From NCBI GenBank assembly GCA_022661535.1, contig JAKULF010000015.1, forward strand, positions 620,001 through 684,000: DNA of 64,000 nucleotides, written 5' to 3'. The stretch is from Eutypa lata. Its lineage: Eukaryota; Ascomycota; Sordariomycetes; Xylariales; Diatrypaceae. Under the pieces are notes generated by a model. The model was given only the letters and a program-made list of their open reading frames with translations, did no database searches and was not told the DNA's origin. This document shows positions 23,930 through 34,368 of this stretch, in pieces (the stretch's first letter is position 1; each line of letters opens with the position of its first letter). A program made the position numbers and the translations under genes.

Positions 23930-24018
23930 TTCATTTGCATACAATATGTAGCCTTGTACGCCCAAGGCATCCATCTAGCCCTGATATAACCATATTCTCA
24001 TAACAACCATCGGAGTAT
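23930..24018. repeat. Diverged copy of the 29.1/29.4 kb repeat
   Basis: Shares blocks such as CATACAATA...GTAGCC and ACAACCAT with the repeat copies at 29061 and 29418. It is more diverged and AT-shifted, as expected for a RIP-mutated element. Confidence 0.35.
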
Positions 24019-24976
24019 TAATAAGCCTAGGTGATGCAAGTTGCTGCTACAATAATCAACGCCTTCTGCTTTTCACTATACATTTAATACGTTTGATTTC
24101 AATAACAAATATATTAATTAAACTTATCATTTAATAATTTTTATATCACTAATACTTTGCATCTCTGTATGTTAGAAGACGTAGACTAATGGCGAAGCTC
24201 GTTGTGTAATGAGCCAGCGAGGTTAAAGATAATTGCACACTTCAAATCAAGACCCTCATCTCATCAGGCAAGGATGCTTACTCAGTGGGTCTAACTACTA
24301 GAGCTAGATTGCTGTTGAGATAAGCCGCTTGAGCGCGGTGATGTTCGTCTTTATTTCCTTAATACCGTATATCTGCATGGTACTAGTTAGGAGGAACATT
24401 ACAGAATGGGAACCCGCGGTCTGCTTTCTTAGAATCCTGAAAACCCCTGCGGGACATGCATGGGAGTACCTATTGAAACGCCGCCGGGATCCGCGGAAAG
24501 CGGCGTGCGGCTTCATATCACATAGTGGTCTTGAGGAAAGTTAACTATGCAATATTCGATGTTTTAATACCACAAAGCCAATATTGTGCTGATACTTAAT
24601 CTAATAAGCGGAATATGCATCGTGTGAATACCGAACATTTATGGATGGTTTTATCCTCGCGACAGCCGCGGGCCACCGGTCAGGGGTTCTGCATATCAAC
24701 TTTGTGGGAATCGGGCACCTATGATGGAAACCATATTGCTGAAAGCTCCGGCACGGGAGGCATATAAGAAGATGGCATTGACTACGACAGGAGTTGATTT
24801 TTGGGCATACTATTTACCATTCTATTCACAGAAAACGATCCCCTTGGTTCATTCAAATACCTATTCATAGATCAAATCTATACAGTTATTATACAAACCC
24901 ACCTTCTTCGCTGTGAAAACACCCACGATCGCTTCAATAGTGAGAGCCTTACTACACATCTTTATTCAACTTAGCC

Positions 24977-26287
24977 ATGCCTTACAAATCAAGCATACTG
25001 ATTACTGGCGGCACGACTGGACTCGGGGGTAAGTAAAAAGAACTATATCGAGCCAAGATCCAGATCCTGGGTCAATTATTTCAAGTGCTGACCAGATAAA
25101 TAGTATGTACCATTTAGTAATCTCATGACAATTATGGCATTAGTTTCACTTACTAGCCCTATTTGTCACTTTGGGTCCCTATCCTCCACGGCTTCGGCAG
25201 AGCTATTCTTCATGCGGGATGTGTTGCAAGGGGATCCCCCAAGTCAGGATACACACTGACATTTACTCTCCGTGTGTTATGTTAGTACCACGCGGCACTC
25301 GAGATTGCCAAGCAGCGCCCCGACTCCCTGGTCGTCGTATCCTCGCGATCGGACAAAGACCACGCCGCAGACACCATCAACCAGGCGCTGGGCCAAACCA
25401 ACACCATTTTCCTCCCTCTCGACCTCGGCGACCTGTCCAAGGTCCGGGCGTACGCGCGAGACTGGGAATCCAAGAACTACCCGCCAATCGAGGCGCTCCT
25501 CCTCAACGCCGGCGTGCAATTCCCCGGCCCCCTGACCAAGACCGTCGATGACCTCGAAGCCACCTTCGGCATCAACCACGTAGGCCACGCATTGCTCTTC
25601 CACCTCTTGGCGCCATTCTTCCGCCAAGAAACGACGGAGGGCGACGCAGCAGGAGTACGAATCATCGTCACGGCAAGCGGGACCCACGACCCAGCCCTGA
25701 AAAGCGGCCTCCCGGACGCCGTGTACACCACGGCGGAGGAGCTAGCGCACCCCACGGCGGCTACGGTGAATAACCCCGGGCGCCAGCGCTACGCCACTAG
25801 CAAGCTGGTGAATATCATGTGGACGTACGCGCTGGACCGGCGATTCAGACAACAACAACAACAACAGGAACAGGCCACCACCAACACCACCACCAACACC
25901 AACACCAACACGGGGAAGAAGCAGAACGCCAACGTCACGGTGAACGCCTTCGACCCGGGCCTGATGCCCGGGACGGGGCTCGCGCGCGAGGCCGGGGCCC
26001 TTGCCCGCTTCCTCTGGAACTGCGTGATGCCGCGCGCGGTACCGCTGCTGCGCGTTGTGGTATCGCCGAATACCCACATGCCGGCGGAGTCGGGGGCGGC
26101 GCTGGCGAGGCTCGCGGTCGGTGCGGATGTGGAGGGGGTTAGGGGGTTGTATTATGAAGGGTTGAAGCCGATTGAATCTAGTAAGGATAGCTATGATGAG
26201 GAGAAGCAGGAGGATCTGTGGAGGTGGACGGTGGGGTATTTGGCTAGAGATGAAGAGGAGAGGGGAAGGTTTGAGGGGTTGCGTTGA
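24977..26287 (+). CDS. Short-chain dehydrogenase/reductase (SDR)
   Basis: NAD(P)-dependent oxidoreductase of the SDR superfamily; substrate unknown. Exon 1 (24977-25028) encodes MPYKSSILITGGTTGLG, the TGxxxGxG cofactor motif. The main exon (about 25286-26287) continues YHAALEIAKQRPD and carries LLNAG, NHVGH and the catalytic YATSK. It also has a low-complexity insert of Gln, Thr and Asn (about 25851-25920) before NVTVNAFDPGLMPGTGL. The joining intron would be 257 nt, much longer than others here, and the phases disagree by one. Exon 1 ends GGGG before GT, and one G fewer would make the join perfect. A 20-nt micro-exon (25200-25219) would also restore the frame but would insert residues into the cofactor loop. 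The gene may be functional, mis-assembled or frameshifted. Confidence 0.75.
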
Positions 26288-27113
26288 TGCATATTGATGG
26301 GTTGATGGATGGATGGATGGAATGACTTATTGTTGGGTAAGTAGGCTTTGGTTGGTTGATTGATTGATTGTTGGTTGGTTGGGCGGTGTTTTTCTTGGTT
26401 CATCTATGAGGTTTTGTAGTTAATTGTACTCTCCATTCATTCCTTAATCCTAGCAATTCAAACTCCCCTTTTAAATTAGTTTCCGTCTGTTCCTACTGCA
26501 GACCTAAGATGAGAATAGATTGCGGTTGTATTGCCGTTGTAAATTGAGTCAACTGATACTGCAATATTCGTGTTCGATCCGTGTCTTCAAATTGCTTCGA
26601 TTCATATTGTAGGTAACAGTTTCGCCTGACTCGTTTGCTGCATAGGCAGTGAGGCATCTCCTCGTGAAGTATGCCTGTCCTCAAGCCTCTTCCCCTTAAA
26701 AAAGAAGAAAAAAGAAAAAAGAAAAAAGATTAATTGCTCTGTATTGTTCAGGGAGGACGTGTCAATTTCATCGACACGGGGCTCAATAGATTGAAGGGAC
26801 TCTACCGCTCTTATATGGCAAGGTAGGGTCGTTACAATGGACTTTATTAACCAGTCTTTCCTGGTTCTCCTTCATACAGCTGGATTAATTGCAATACTGA
26901 GCGCGTACTTTCCATTGGTTATCTAACAGCTCTTCCGTTCATGCTTCCGACGACAATGGAAAATTACAAGCCAGTCTCTCTCATGGTGTCCGCCAGTTCT
27001 TCCACCTCGATGGACACATATCCCCCGGGAACGCGTCGGCGCTTAGAAACAGCATCGTGTGCCTCCGTTGTGGCCTCCTCGCCGTCGTCTCTAGATCGCT
27101 TGCCGACTACCGT
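26288..27113. other. Intergenic between convergent genes
   Basis: About 830 nt. It includes GGAT/GGTT-type simple repeats (26298-26385) and an A-rich run near 26697-26728. No gene was recognised. Confidence 0.55.
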
Positions 27114-28076
27114 TCATTCGGGTTGTGCTTGGGCCTGGGGTCCGCCCTCCCTGATCCGCTCCGAAGCTGCCTGAAAAATCTCCACCTCCAACTTGTGACC
27201 TGTACCCGAGGGGGGTTCCCTGCCCTGCCGAACGCAGGTATCAGCGATGCTCTGTATTTGTAGTCGATACATCTCCTCGTCGACGTCATCTTCTTCCTTC
27301 TTATCCACCACTCCTATAGCGGGGAGAAATGCTTTCTCAAACTTGGAAGCACCATGCGGTTTGGTTTTGGGTCTGTAGGGGTTGGGATACCCGTCGTCGT
27401 CCGAAACCTCATCTTCGTCCTCGGTGTCGTCACGGGAGTCGTTCATGTAATCATAGTCTTTATGGTGATACTCGAATGGATTCTGCCAAGAAGGCTCCGC
27501 TTGAATCTCCTCCTCAGTAAGTTCCTCTGGAATCGGGACAGATACGTCGGTGTCGCTGCCTTCATCGTCAAGGGTGGGGAGCGGGGAGAAGTAGAGATTC
27601 ATGATCTCAGGGTTGTCTGCGTACTTCTCCTTCAGAAGTTTGGCGAACTCATGAATAGCCTTGGCAGTCCGGCCGTATCTACTCGGATGAAAGTAGTCGG
27701 GGAGGTTGCGCTCGAATTCTTCGTGAGCTCGGAGCAAGACGACAATAAGCGTGAACACCTTTTCACCAGAGAGGCTGGCGGACCATTCCACATTTCTACT
27801 GATTCCATCCCAGAAAGTGATATGCTGCACAGTTCCCACATGATCAACGAAGTCCACCCCTGCCTGAGCGAGGATAGAGAGAGCCTCGTCGATTTGGTTA
27901 CGGTTCATGGTACGAGTGAAAACTTTGAGTGAGGACCGCACACGAGACTTTTCGACGTGACGTAGGAAGCAGTCACGCTCTCCAAAGTTGAACCCCATTT
28001 TTGGCATAAGCTGGCCAAAAGTCCAATGCGGCTTTCGGGCAGGCTTGCGATCATTTGCTTTGCGGCGTCGGCCCAT
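27114..28076 (-). CDS. Acidic hypothetical protein
   Basis: Single-exon frame of 320 aa from an ATG encoding a basic N-terminus (MGRRRKANDRKPARKPHW), which could act as a nuclear or nucleolar signal. Residues 20-160 are a compact-looking alpha-helical region (FLRHVEKSRVRSSLKVFTR). From about 165 the protein is strongly acidic (EELTEEEIQAE, RDDTEDEDEVSDDD), and it ends with a Gln/Pro/Gly-rich tail. I do not recognise the family. The long frame, sensible composition and isolated position support a real gene. Confidence 0.6.
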   Translation of the reverse strand: MGRRRKANDRKPARKPHWTFGQLMPKMGFNFGERDCFLRHVEKSRVRSSLKVFTRTMNRNQIDEALSILAQAGVDFVDHVGTVQHITFWDGISRNVEWSASLSGEKVFTLIVVLLRAHEEFERNLPDYFHPSRYGRTAKAIHEFAKLLKEKYADNPEIMNLYFSPLPTLDDEGSDTDVSVPIPEELTEEEIQAEPSWQNPFEYHHKDYDYMNDSRDDTEDEDEVSDDDGYPNPYRPKTKPHGASKFEKAFLPAIGVVDKKEEDDVDEEMYRLQIQSIADTCVRQGREPPSGTGHKLEVEIFQAASERIREGGPQAQAQPE

Positions 28077-28548
28077 CTTGAGTTGCTTTGATCCACGATG
28101 TTAGATGTGGTGCAGAATGTGGCTTAGTATTCGGCGTGCAGATTCTGGTGCGTGTGGTACTTAAATTGTTATGGTAATTAAGTGACTGTCGTGGTGGTTG
28201 CCCTTGTGGCTGCCATGGGTTTGGGTTTTGTACCCTAGAAGTATGTGCACACTGAGTTGGAAATTCCAATCAACCCATCAAATTTATTGCAGAATTTACA
28301 GTGGCTGAAGTTGATAAAGCAAATGTGATTATTACTCTCGTCTGTCACTGGTTTTACAGGAGCGCTGCCGGTGTTATGGGTGCCTCGTGGAATAACCGTA
28401 CCGAGTAACCAGTTGGGGACAACCTACCAACTTAGGGGTGACAGTGTATACATACATGCACCCCCAGGCAGCTATTAGATATGGTACCTAAGTACCTACG
28501 ACCTAACCAAGGCATATATATTTAAATAATAGGCAATTCTTTCACCGG

Positions 28549-28624
28549 CTCCCATGGCTCAGTTGGGGAGCGAGACTACGACCAATACACCTCTCGGGGT
28601 TGTATGGGTTCGAGTCTGGGAGCT
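28549..28624 (+). other. tRNA-like / SINE-like Pol III element
   Basis: A 76-nt segment is bounded by a perfect 7-bp potential acceptor stem (GCTCCCA / TGGGAGC). A perfect A-box-like block follows (TGGCTCAGTTGGGGAGC, including a 4-bp D-stem), and there is a near-consensus B box (GGTTCGAGTCT). The anticodon and T stems do not form, so it is not a working tRNA. A T-rich tract about 155 nt downstream could end Pol III transcription. Short imperfect direct repeats (GGCAATTCT / GGCAATACT) lie on both sides. A decayed tRNA gene or the head of a SINE are both possible. Confidence 0.4.
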
Positions 28625-28779
28625 GGCAATACTAACTCTACAGGATTCTGAGAATAGTGCAGCTGTTACAGCTTGGAACGGTGATGAGGTGGTCCGTCAC
28701 TTCGGTGATCGGCCACTACTCGTTGAACCTTGTTTCAAGCTGTACTATTCCATAAAGATGATCAATGATCATGAATACA

Positions 28780-28830
28780 ATTTTTTTTTTACCTTTTTTT
28801 GTAATTTTTTTTTTACCTTTCCTTTTTTGC
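28780..28830 (+). repeat. T-rich tract
   Basis: Three runs of 8 to 10 T are separated by ACC and GTAA-type spacers. This is either simple low-complexity DNA or the 3' tail/terminator of the tRNA-like element upstream. Confidence 0.5.
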
Positions 28831-29060
28831 TTTTCTTCTTCGTCTTTTATTCGAAAGCAGCATCCGTCTGCTTAGTTTATTTTAAAACTCTTGTCATAAA
28901 TAAAGAGGGCAGCATAAACGTGGTTTAATTAATATTGATTGTCATATTCAATATGGCAATATTGGTGTATGAATCTGCCTATCTGTGATATCATTTGTAT
29001 GATGCAGAAATCTAGGCTGCAAGTGGCTACACGATGCTAATTTCCATACAATACACACGT

Positions 29061-29121
29061 AGCCCTGAAGCTCTAAGATACCATACCCCATGGCAACCAC
29101 CACTTAGGCCACCATAGTATT
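29061..29121. repeat. Dispersed repeat, copy 1
   Basis: About 60 nt aligning with 29418-29477 (for example CCATGGCAACCACCACTTAG against CCATGACAACCATCACCTAG). Most differences are C/T or G/A, the signature of RIP on a repeated element. Confidence 0.45.
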
Positions 29122-29417
29122 ATTGCCCTACCTGCCGATAATAATTATAATTAATACGATGCAGCAGAATCTTACAATGCTTATCTAGTCCATCGATTCA
29201 TTAGTGTAACATCCTCTCCGCCAAAATATGTTTGCTCTTTTACAACAAATCTTGGGTGAAAATTAAGTATTGAGTAGCAGCATGCATGTACTTGCACCCT
29301 ACTATCGGCAAACGTGGATGAATTCTGGTGTATCTTTCTGCATGTCTGTACTGGTGACTGTTTTGGAGGAGATATTGATTATCAATGCCGTCCAGGGCCA
29401 TTTGTAGTACATTTTTG

Positions 29418-29477
29418 AGCCTTGGAGCCATGAGGCAGGTATTCCATGACAACCATCACCTAGGGCACCATAAATAC
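29418..29477. repeat. Dispersed repeat, copy 2
   Basis: Direct-repeat partner of 29061-29121, about 357 nt away. It differs mostly by transitions. Confidence 0.45.
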
Positions 29478-29878
29478 ATCCTCTCTTCCAAGACCTACAT
29501 AAAGTCTTTTATTGAACCAGGAAAACACTCTCGTTATCGTAGTTTGACAAAATAGTTAATGAAGAGAATTATGTGTCCCCTAAATACGCTTTAAAGTGAC
29601 TTCGAGATAGGCTACCATTCTATCTCAGTACTGAGACTGACAACATCCTCCCATTTTCCCCTTTTCTGTCTCTAATATTATTGTAGCAGTAATCCGACCT
29701 TTTACTAAGCTAGAATGTGCGTTCTTAAATTCTCAAGTTTCACTTCTGATTCGTCCATAGAGATATACGTAGTACTAAACAATGTATGTTCCGATGCAAG
29801 TAGTGGTATCATCACCAATCGTATCAATTCAGAGCTTCAATACAATTTGCGGACAAAATAACCATAGCACGAGCTAAC

Positions 29879-31401
29879 CTAATCTGTTTCCCATTCGTAA
29901 GATGCAAGCATGAATGGACCCACTCCTTTGTAGTCGTTCAAGGCCAGAGGTACACTGATATAGTACTGAATCAATGTTAGTATCCGGCCTTCGCAGTAAA
30001 TCTCATGATAACATACCTCATAAGTTCCATTGCTGCTAAGGGATCCAACTTCGACTGTACCCTCCCAGTTTAGCAGGCCTTGATCGTCCTCTGTGACGAA
30101 CCTCGCAGTCAGGAGATTATAAGCTTTCTCGGCGGCGTCGTAGTATTCTTCCTCTGGGATCAGACCGAGCTTAATGCCCTTTAACCAGCCGAAGGTGAAC
30201 ATAGCCGAAGCGCTGCTCTCAATGTAGTTGCCCTCCATTCCAGGATAGGGTTCGCTCATGATGAGCCACCAGCCACCGGATTCGTCCTGGGCCTTCTTCA
30301 CAGCGGTGGCTAGTGTCGTGTAATATTCGACGAGTACCGCGTGTCCCTCATGAGATTCCGGAATCACCTGTATCACCTCAAGCAAGGAGATGAAATACCA
30401 GCCGACAGCGCGATCCCAGACTAACGGGGCCGACCCTGTATGTATTCTTATCAATCTATTGAACCTGTCCCAGAGCGTTGTTTTAAATGGGTGGATGGAG
30501 AACTAGGCAGTATCGAAGACATTATCCGATTGTAACAATAGTTGAGATCAATAAACGCACCTGTGACTGGATCAGCCCAGACAGCCGTCTTGCTCTCATC
30601 ATAACCATGTGCAAGTAGACCACTTGTGGTATTTCCTAGGGTGATGGAGAGGTTAGAAACGTTCTAGCTAGCCTTGAAGAATTCCATGTAGCTTACGGGT
30701 ATGTGAGTCGATATTAGTGAATTGAGTTAATATATCATCCCAAGCAGTCGTATTGTCGTTGTCGAAAAGACTGGTCCATTTGGCGTAAAAAGAATCGGCC
30801 ATGAAAATTCCACTACAGAATTTAAAGTCAGCGTCTCTCCATGCCTATTGCCTCGTTCTTAAACTGAAAGAAGCTCTAGGATAAACCTCCGAATTGAGAT
30901 GCGTCAAGAAAGAATCTCTATCACGCCCTCAAACTAAATGCGAGACTCAGGGTTCACATACTCGAGCCACATTTGGTTGGGGTAAGTAGGCTCTCTGTGC
31001 CAGAAACCTCCCGCCTCGTTTCGAGGATGCCTGTTTAGCTGCTCCCTGATGATGTCGGCGGCCACCTTATACTTCTCCTCGCCAGTATGCCCATACCACC
31101 AGAGAAAATTGTTACCAATTCGGTAGTCGTCAAGCGAGTAGTATTCGTAGTCCCAGTCTTTGATAGTGCCATCATCCTCTAGGAGGGCATCAACCTGGTC
31201 TCTGTACCATTCAACGTAGGTCTCGTTCTTTGTCAGCTCGTAGGCAGCTTCGTAACCTAGATACAGAGTCGCTTGCGTGTAGTGGAATGACTTTTCAACA
31301 CCATGTTGGATGAAGGAATCGGCCGCCCAAGTTAAGTACGAGGTCGCGGAGCTCTCAGCAGCAGCAGCTCCAGCTATGAGAAATGGTAGAACCGACTTCA
31401 T
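29879..31401 (-). CDS. GH105 unsaturated rhamnogalacturonyl hydrolase, secreted, 5 exons
   Basis: Removes the unsaturated uronic acid left on pectin fragments by lyases. Exons on the minus strand: 31401-30962, 30812-30697, 30635-30561, 30435-30017 and 29965-29879, giving 378 aa with consistent phases. The signal peptide is about 1-15 (ending AAAAES). Family features include RIGNNFLWWYGHTGEEKY, GGFWHR and YPNQMWLDG, with an Asp at residue 147 that matches the proposed catalytic Asp of the family. Its codon is split by intron 1. VWDRAVGWY and the C-terminal YYIS...DYKGVGPFMLAS also fit. The fourth intron (51 nt, GTATGT...ACTAAC...CAG) is a multiple of three and stays open, so a simple ORF reading wrongly includes 17 residues after SNGTYE. 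Confidence 0.92.
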
Positions 31402-32484
31402 GGTTTGCGATGGTCACCTTTACTTGAAATCAATATAGCAACCGCAATTGTATGTATATGCGACTAAGGTGTAATGAGGAAACCATGCTCTCTATAAATA
31501 TTATGAATCAAGAAAGATAAAGGGGCGATCGCACATTGTTGTCCAAGCTAGACCGACATGATAGCTTTAATTAATCCGTCTGCAGAACGACCAAGCCCGC
31601 GCATCCGAAAAGCTCTCGTTCGAGATATCGTCGCTAGAAGACTAATAATAAATGTGCCAAGTTCAGTCCAGGCTTATTGTAAGCTACGATTCCGTACCAA
31701 GATCGGCCTCATTGGACGGAGAAATAGAGGCAACTCCACCGGTGGACCGGCTATGGACCTGGAGGCTAACATAGCTGCATAGGTATTTAGTTACAGTACA
31801 TACATGAGCTTATGTGCTCTTCTTGACTTAGGGATGTTGCATTAGAGTATTTCCGCATTGGGAAATGCCGTTGTGCTAAGATATCGGTAGCGACTAGATG
31901 CTTCGTGGCTATTGGTGGATTTGTAAAGGGAGCCAAGCAGGGAGCCAAGCTAACCTTCATATGATTTTCACGAGCGACAATGACCATTGGAGAAACTTCC
32001 CGTATGCTCTCTCTATGGTGATAATGAGCTTGGCACGGCTTAACTCCATGGAAGTTACTGGCATGCTTTACCTACCACTGTAGATAGGTGGCTATTATCG
32101 TTAACTTCAAACGTTGGATTCATAACTAGACGAACAAGACTCGTAGGGGAGGTTAGCTGCATATGTATGATTAGTAGGAGAACTCAACCTCCCGTAGAAG
32201 CCGATTTTATGGGCCTCGTTATCCAAACCCTGCCTGATCTATGGGACCTTGCAGACCTACATATGTACATAAGTGATAGGTTGTTTAATGAACCGGCGTT
32301 CAGTCATGAACATACTAATTTCACGTATGCGGTGTTTAGCAATAGACTGCGCCATGTTGTCCATAGAGCCACTCATGGTCCCCTTAATTGGACTTGTTCA
32401 ATCATTGGGCATTGACTAGCTGCAGTAAAGGGGAAGTTTGTATGTACTTGAACGATTATATTCTATTTCTTTCGGGTGTATTAA
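31402..32484. other. Intergenic, upstream of GH105
   Basis: About 1.1 kb holding the GH105 promoter and the 3' flank of the secreted-protein gene to the right. ORFs are short with no motifs. Confidence 0.55.
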
Positions 32485-33560
32485 CTAGCTCGTCGAAGTT
32501 GCACTGGACGTGGGCGCATTAGACGTAGTCGTCGCTGTTGGCACTGACGACGAACTACTTCCGCCACCACCCCCTCCCTTAACCACCACGGCCTGCACCA
32601 CTTGATTCGCCGCATTGAAGACTATGTTGACGAGGGCATTCAGGGCGTCGTATTTGTACGTCTTCTGGAGCAATCCACCGTCGAGTATCTCTTGAGCACC
32701 GGTGTAGGTCATGTTCTTCTCGAAGTTTCCGACGATGGAGCTAACGAGGTTGCCGGCCGTGTCGGTGGTCTGCGCTACGATCTCGCCCAGGTTGTCTATC
32801 AAGAACGAAATACTGGAGTCCCCGCTCACGATCTCGCCGAGGAGCCCGTCCACGGCCCCCACGACCGAATCTACCAGGTCGGTCGCCTCGTTGAGGATGT
32901 TGATAAGCAGGGGGTTGAGGTTGAGCGACTCGAGAGTGCGGTTGACGATGTCTACCAAGTTGCCCAAGCGAATCACAAGTTCCAGTTCGGCATCAACGTC
33001 GGCGATCGTGATGTTGACCTTCTCAATGCCAACTTGAACTATTACACTACAAGTTAGCAATCCTTTTCTGTAGGTGTTCTAGCAAGACGCCTGAGTTGTT
33101 CGGCAACAAAGCGCCCCCAAACATCCCCTTCCAGCGACTTCAAGCACTGACATTGACCACCAAGGAGACAGAATAAGTATGGAAGTTACTTACTACCGGC
33201 ATTGATCTCCACGAGGTTCGCAACCTGTGCCCCCAGATTGATTTCTGCTTGTAGATTATCCACATCCAGCTCGATCCGGCCTACGTGGAGCTCTGGTACT
33301 CTCAAAGAGACGTCTGGTGGCGATGTCTTGGTTGACGTCGAACCCCCTCCAGAAGTGGTAGTCCCGGAAGGGGTCGTGTTGCTGCTAGGTGCCGATGTTG
33401 CGCTCGTCTGAGAATCTGTGGCCGTGACCTCGGGTTGGGTCACTGAACTTGTTGGTGTATCTGTCGGCGCTGCGTCGGTTGTAGATGACGCTGTCTGCGC
33501 TACTGCGAACATTAGCTGCGACAAGCCACATGCTAGCGACAGGAACAATTGATGACGCAT
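32485..33560 (-). CDS. Secreted protein of unknown family, paralogue of the gene at 34369
   Basis: Exons 33560-33194 and 33038-32485 (intron 155 nt with GTAAGT donor) give 306 aa. I start at the internal ATG (33560) because it opens a signal peptide (MRHQLFLSLACGL...FAVAQ). A Ser/Thr/Pro-rich stretch (about 25-85) looks heavily O-glycosylated. The core contains two related amphipathic units: VGRIELDVDNLQAEINLGAQ and, across the intron, VGIEKVNITIADVDAELELV. Then comes a long hydrophobic heptad-like region (LNPLLINILNEATDLVDSVV), a NFEKNMTYTGAQ segment, and a Gly/Ser/Thr-rich tail without a GPI-like hydrophobic end. The same units occur in the neighbouring divergent gene. I do not recognise the family. 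Confidence 0.72.
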
Positions 33561-34368
33561 ATTCGCTGGATGAAGACGAGTGGTCGAAGGCGCAACTCTA
33601 CACAATGCGGCGTGCGAGCTTTTGGACTCAACTACCTGTGATGGATTTTGGAGAGGCGTGTTCAGCCAGCAGTTGTTGAGGAATTATGAGGGCATGATCC
33701 TTCTAGTTTGTCACATACATAGCTATTGACTGACTACTTACCCTTGACATCGTCTCGGCAATTTAGACTACGCCTCTCTTTAACTATGTGGTAACGGAGA
33801 CCAAGCGAGGACGCCCAAAACGAGCTAAGTGCCTCACGATACCCAATGTCAGCGTCATAAACTCATGCTTATCTCACCTATTAAGCTGCGAGTGCAAGGT
33901 GGAAAACTTGAAATTCGATGTTACAGGGAGATTGCGGTCAATGCAAACCATGAAAAGCCAATCGGTTCGGGTTCCTAGCTCGATCGAACCCCTGTCCCCG
34001 CATTCTCAGCCAGTCTGGGCCTTCAGCGCGCCCCCTGTCAAGTGGAGCCGGTTGAGGAACGTTGTCCATTCATCGTGTGCTAGTTCGCGAACCCAGGACG
34101 TCACAGCTATAGCTCGCCGCCGTTAATGCCTTAAGTTGGATCGAGATTTTGGTGAATTCGATTCACTTGAGACAAGGATCCCCCGCTAGAATTATCTGTC
34201 AGATCTATGTACATAGACCATGAGGACATTTGACTCCCAAGGACTAACTATCATCTCATTGCGAATCGGTTCTTCGTCTTCCAGTCGTTGGAGTTCTCCC
34301 CATAACTTGACGGCATCTTGAATTCGACTTTGTATTCTTAGGCGCGCGCGTCCATACATCATATCAAA
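33561..34368. other. Bidirectional promoter region between paralogues
   Basis: About 800 nt between two divergently transcribed related genes. No third gene is visible. The position suggests shared regulation, which is inference. Confidence 0.5.

Larger units (their letters stand above)
22388..24976. other. Gene-poor region with gene fragments and repeats
   Basis: About 2.6 kb. It contains the small-protein remnant at 23418-23680, a short segment shared with the secreted-protein gene at 34369, and an AT-rich repeat copy at about 23940-24018 related to the pair at 29061 and 29418. The rest has no recognisable coding content. Confidence 0.5.
28077..29878. other. Gene-poor region with tRNA-like element and RIP-like repeats
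   Basis: About 1.8 kb upstream of the acidic protein gene and downstream of GH105. It contains the tRNA-like element at 28549-28624, a T-rich tract (28780-28830) and the repeat copies at 29061 and 29418. No protein-coding gene is supported. Confidence 0.5.
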
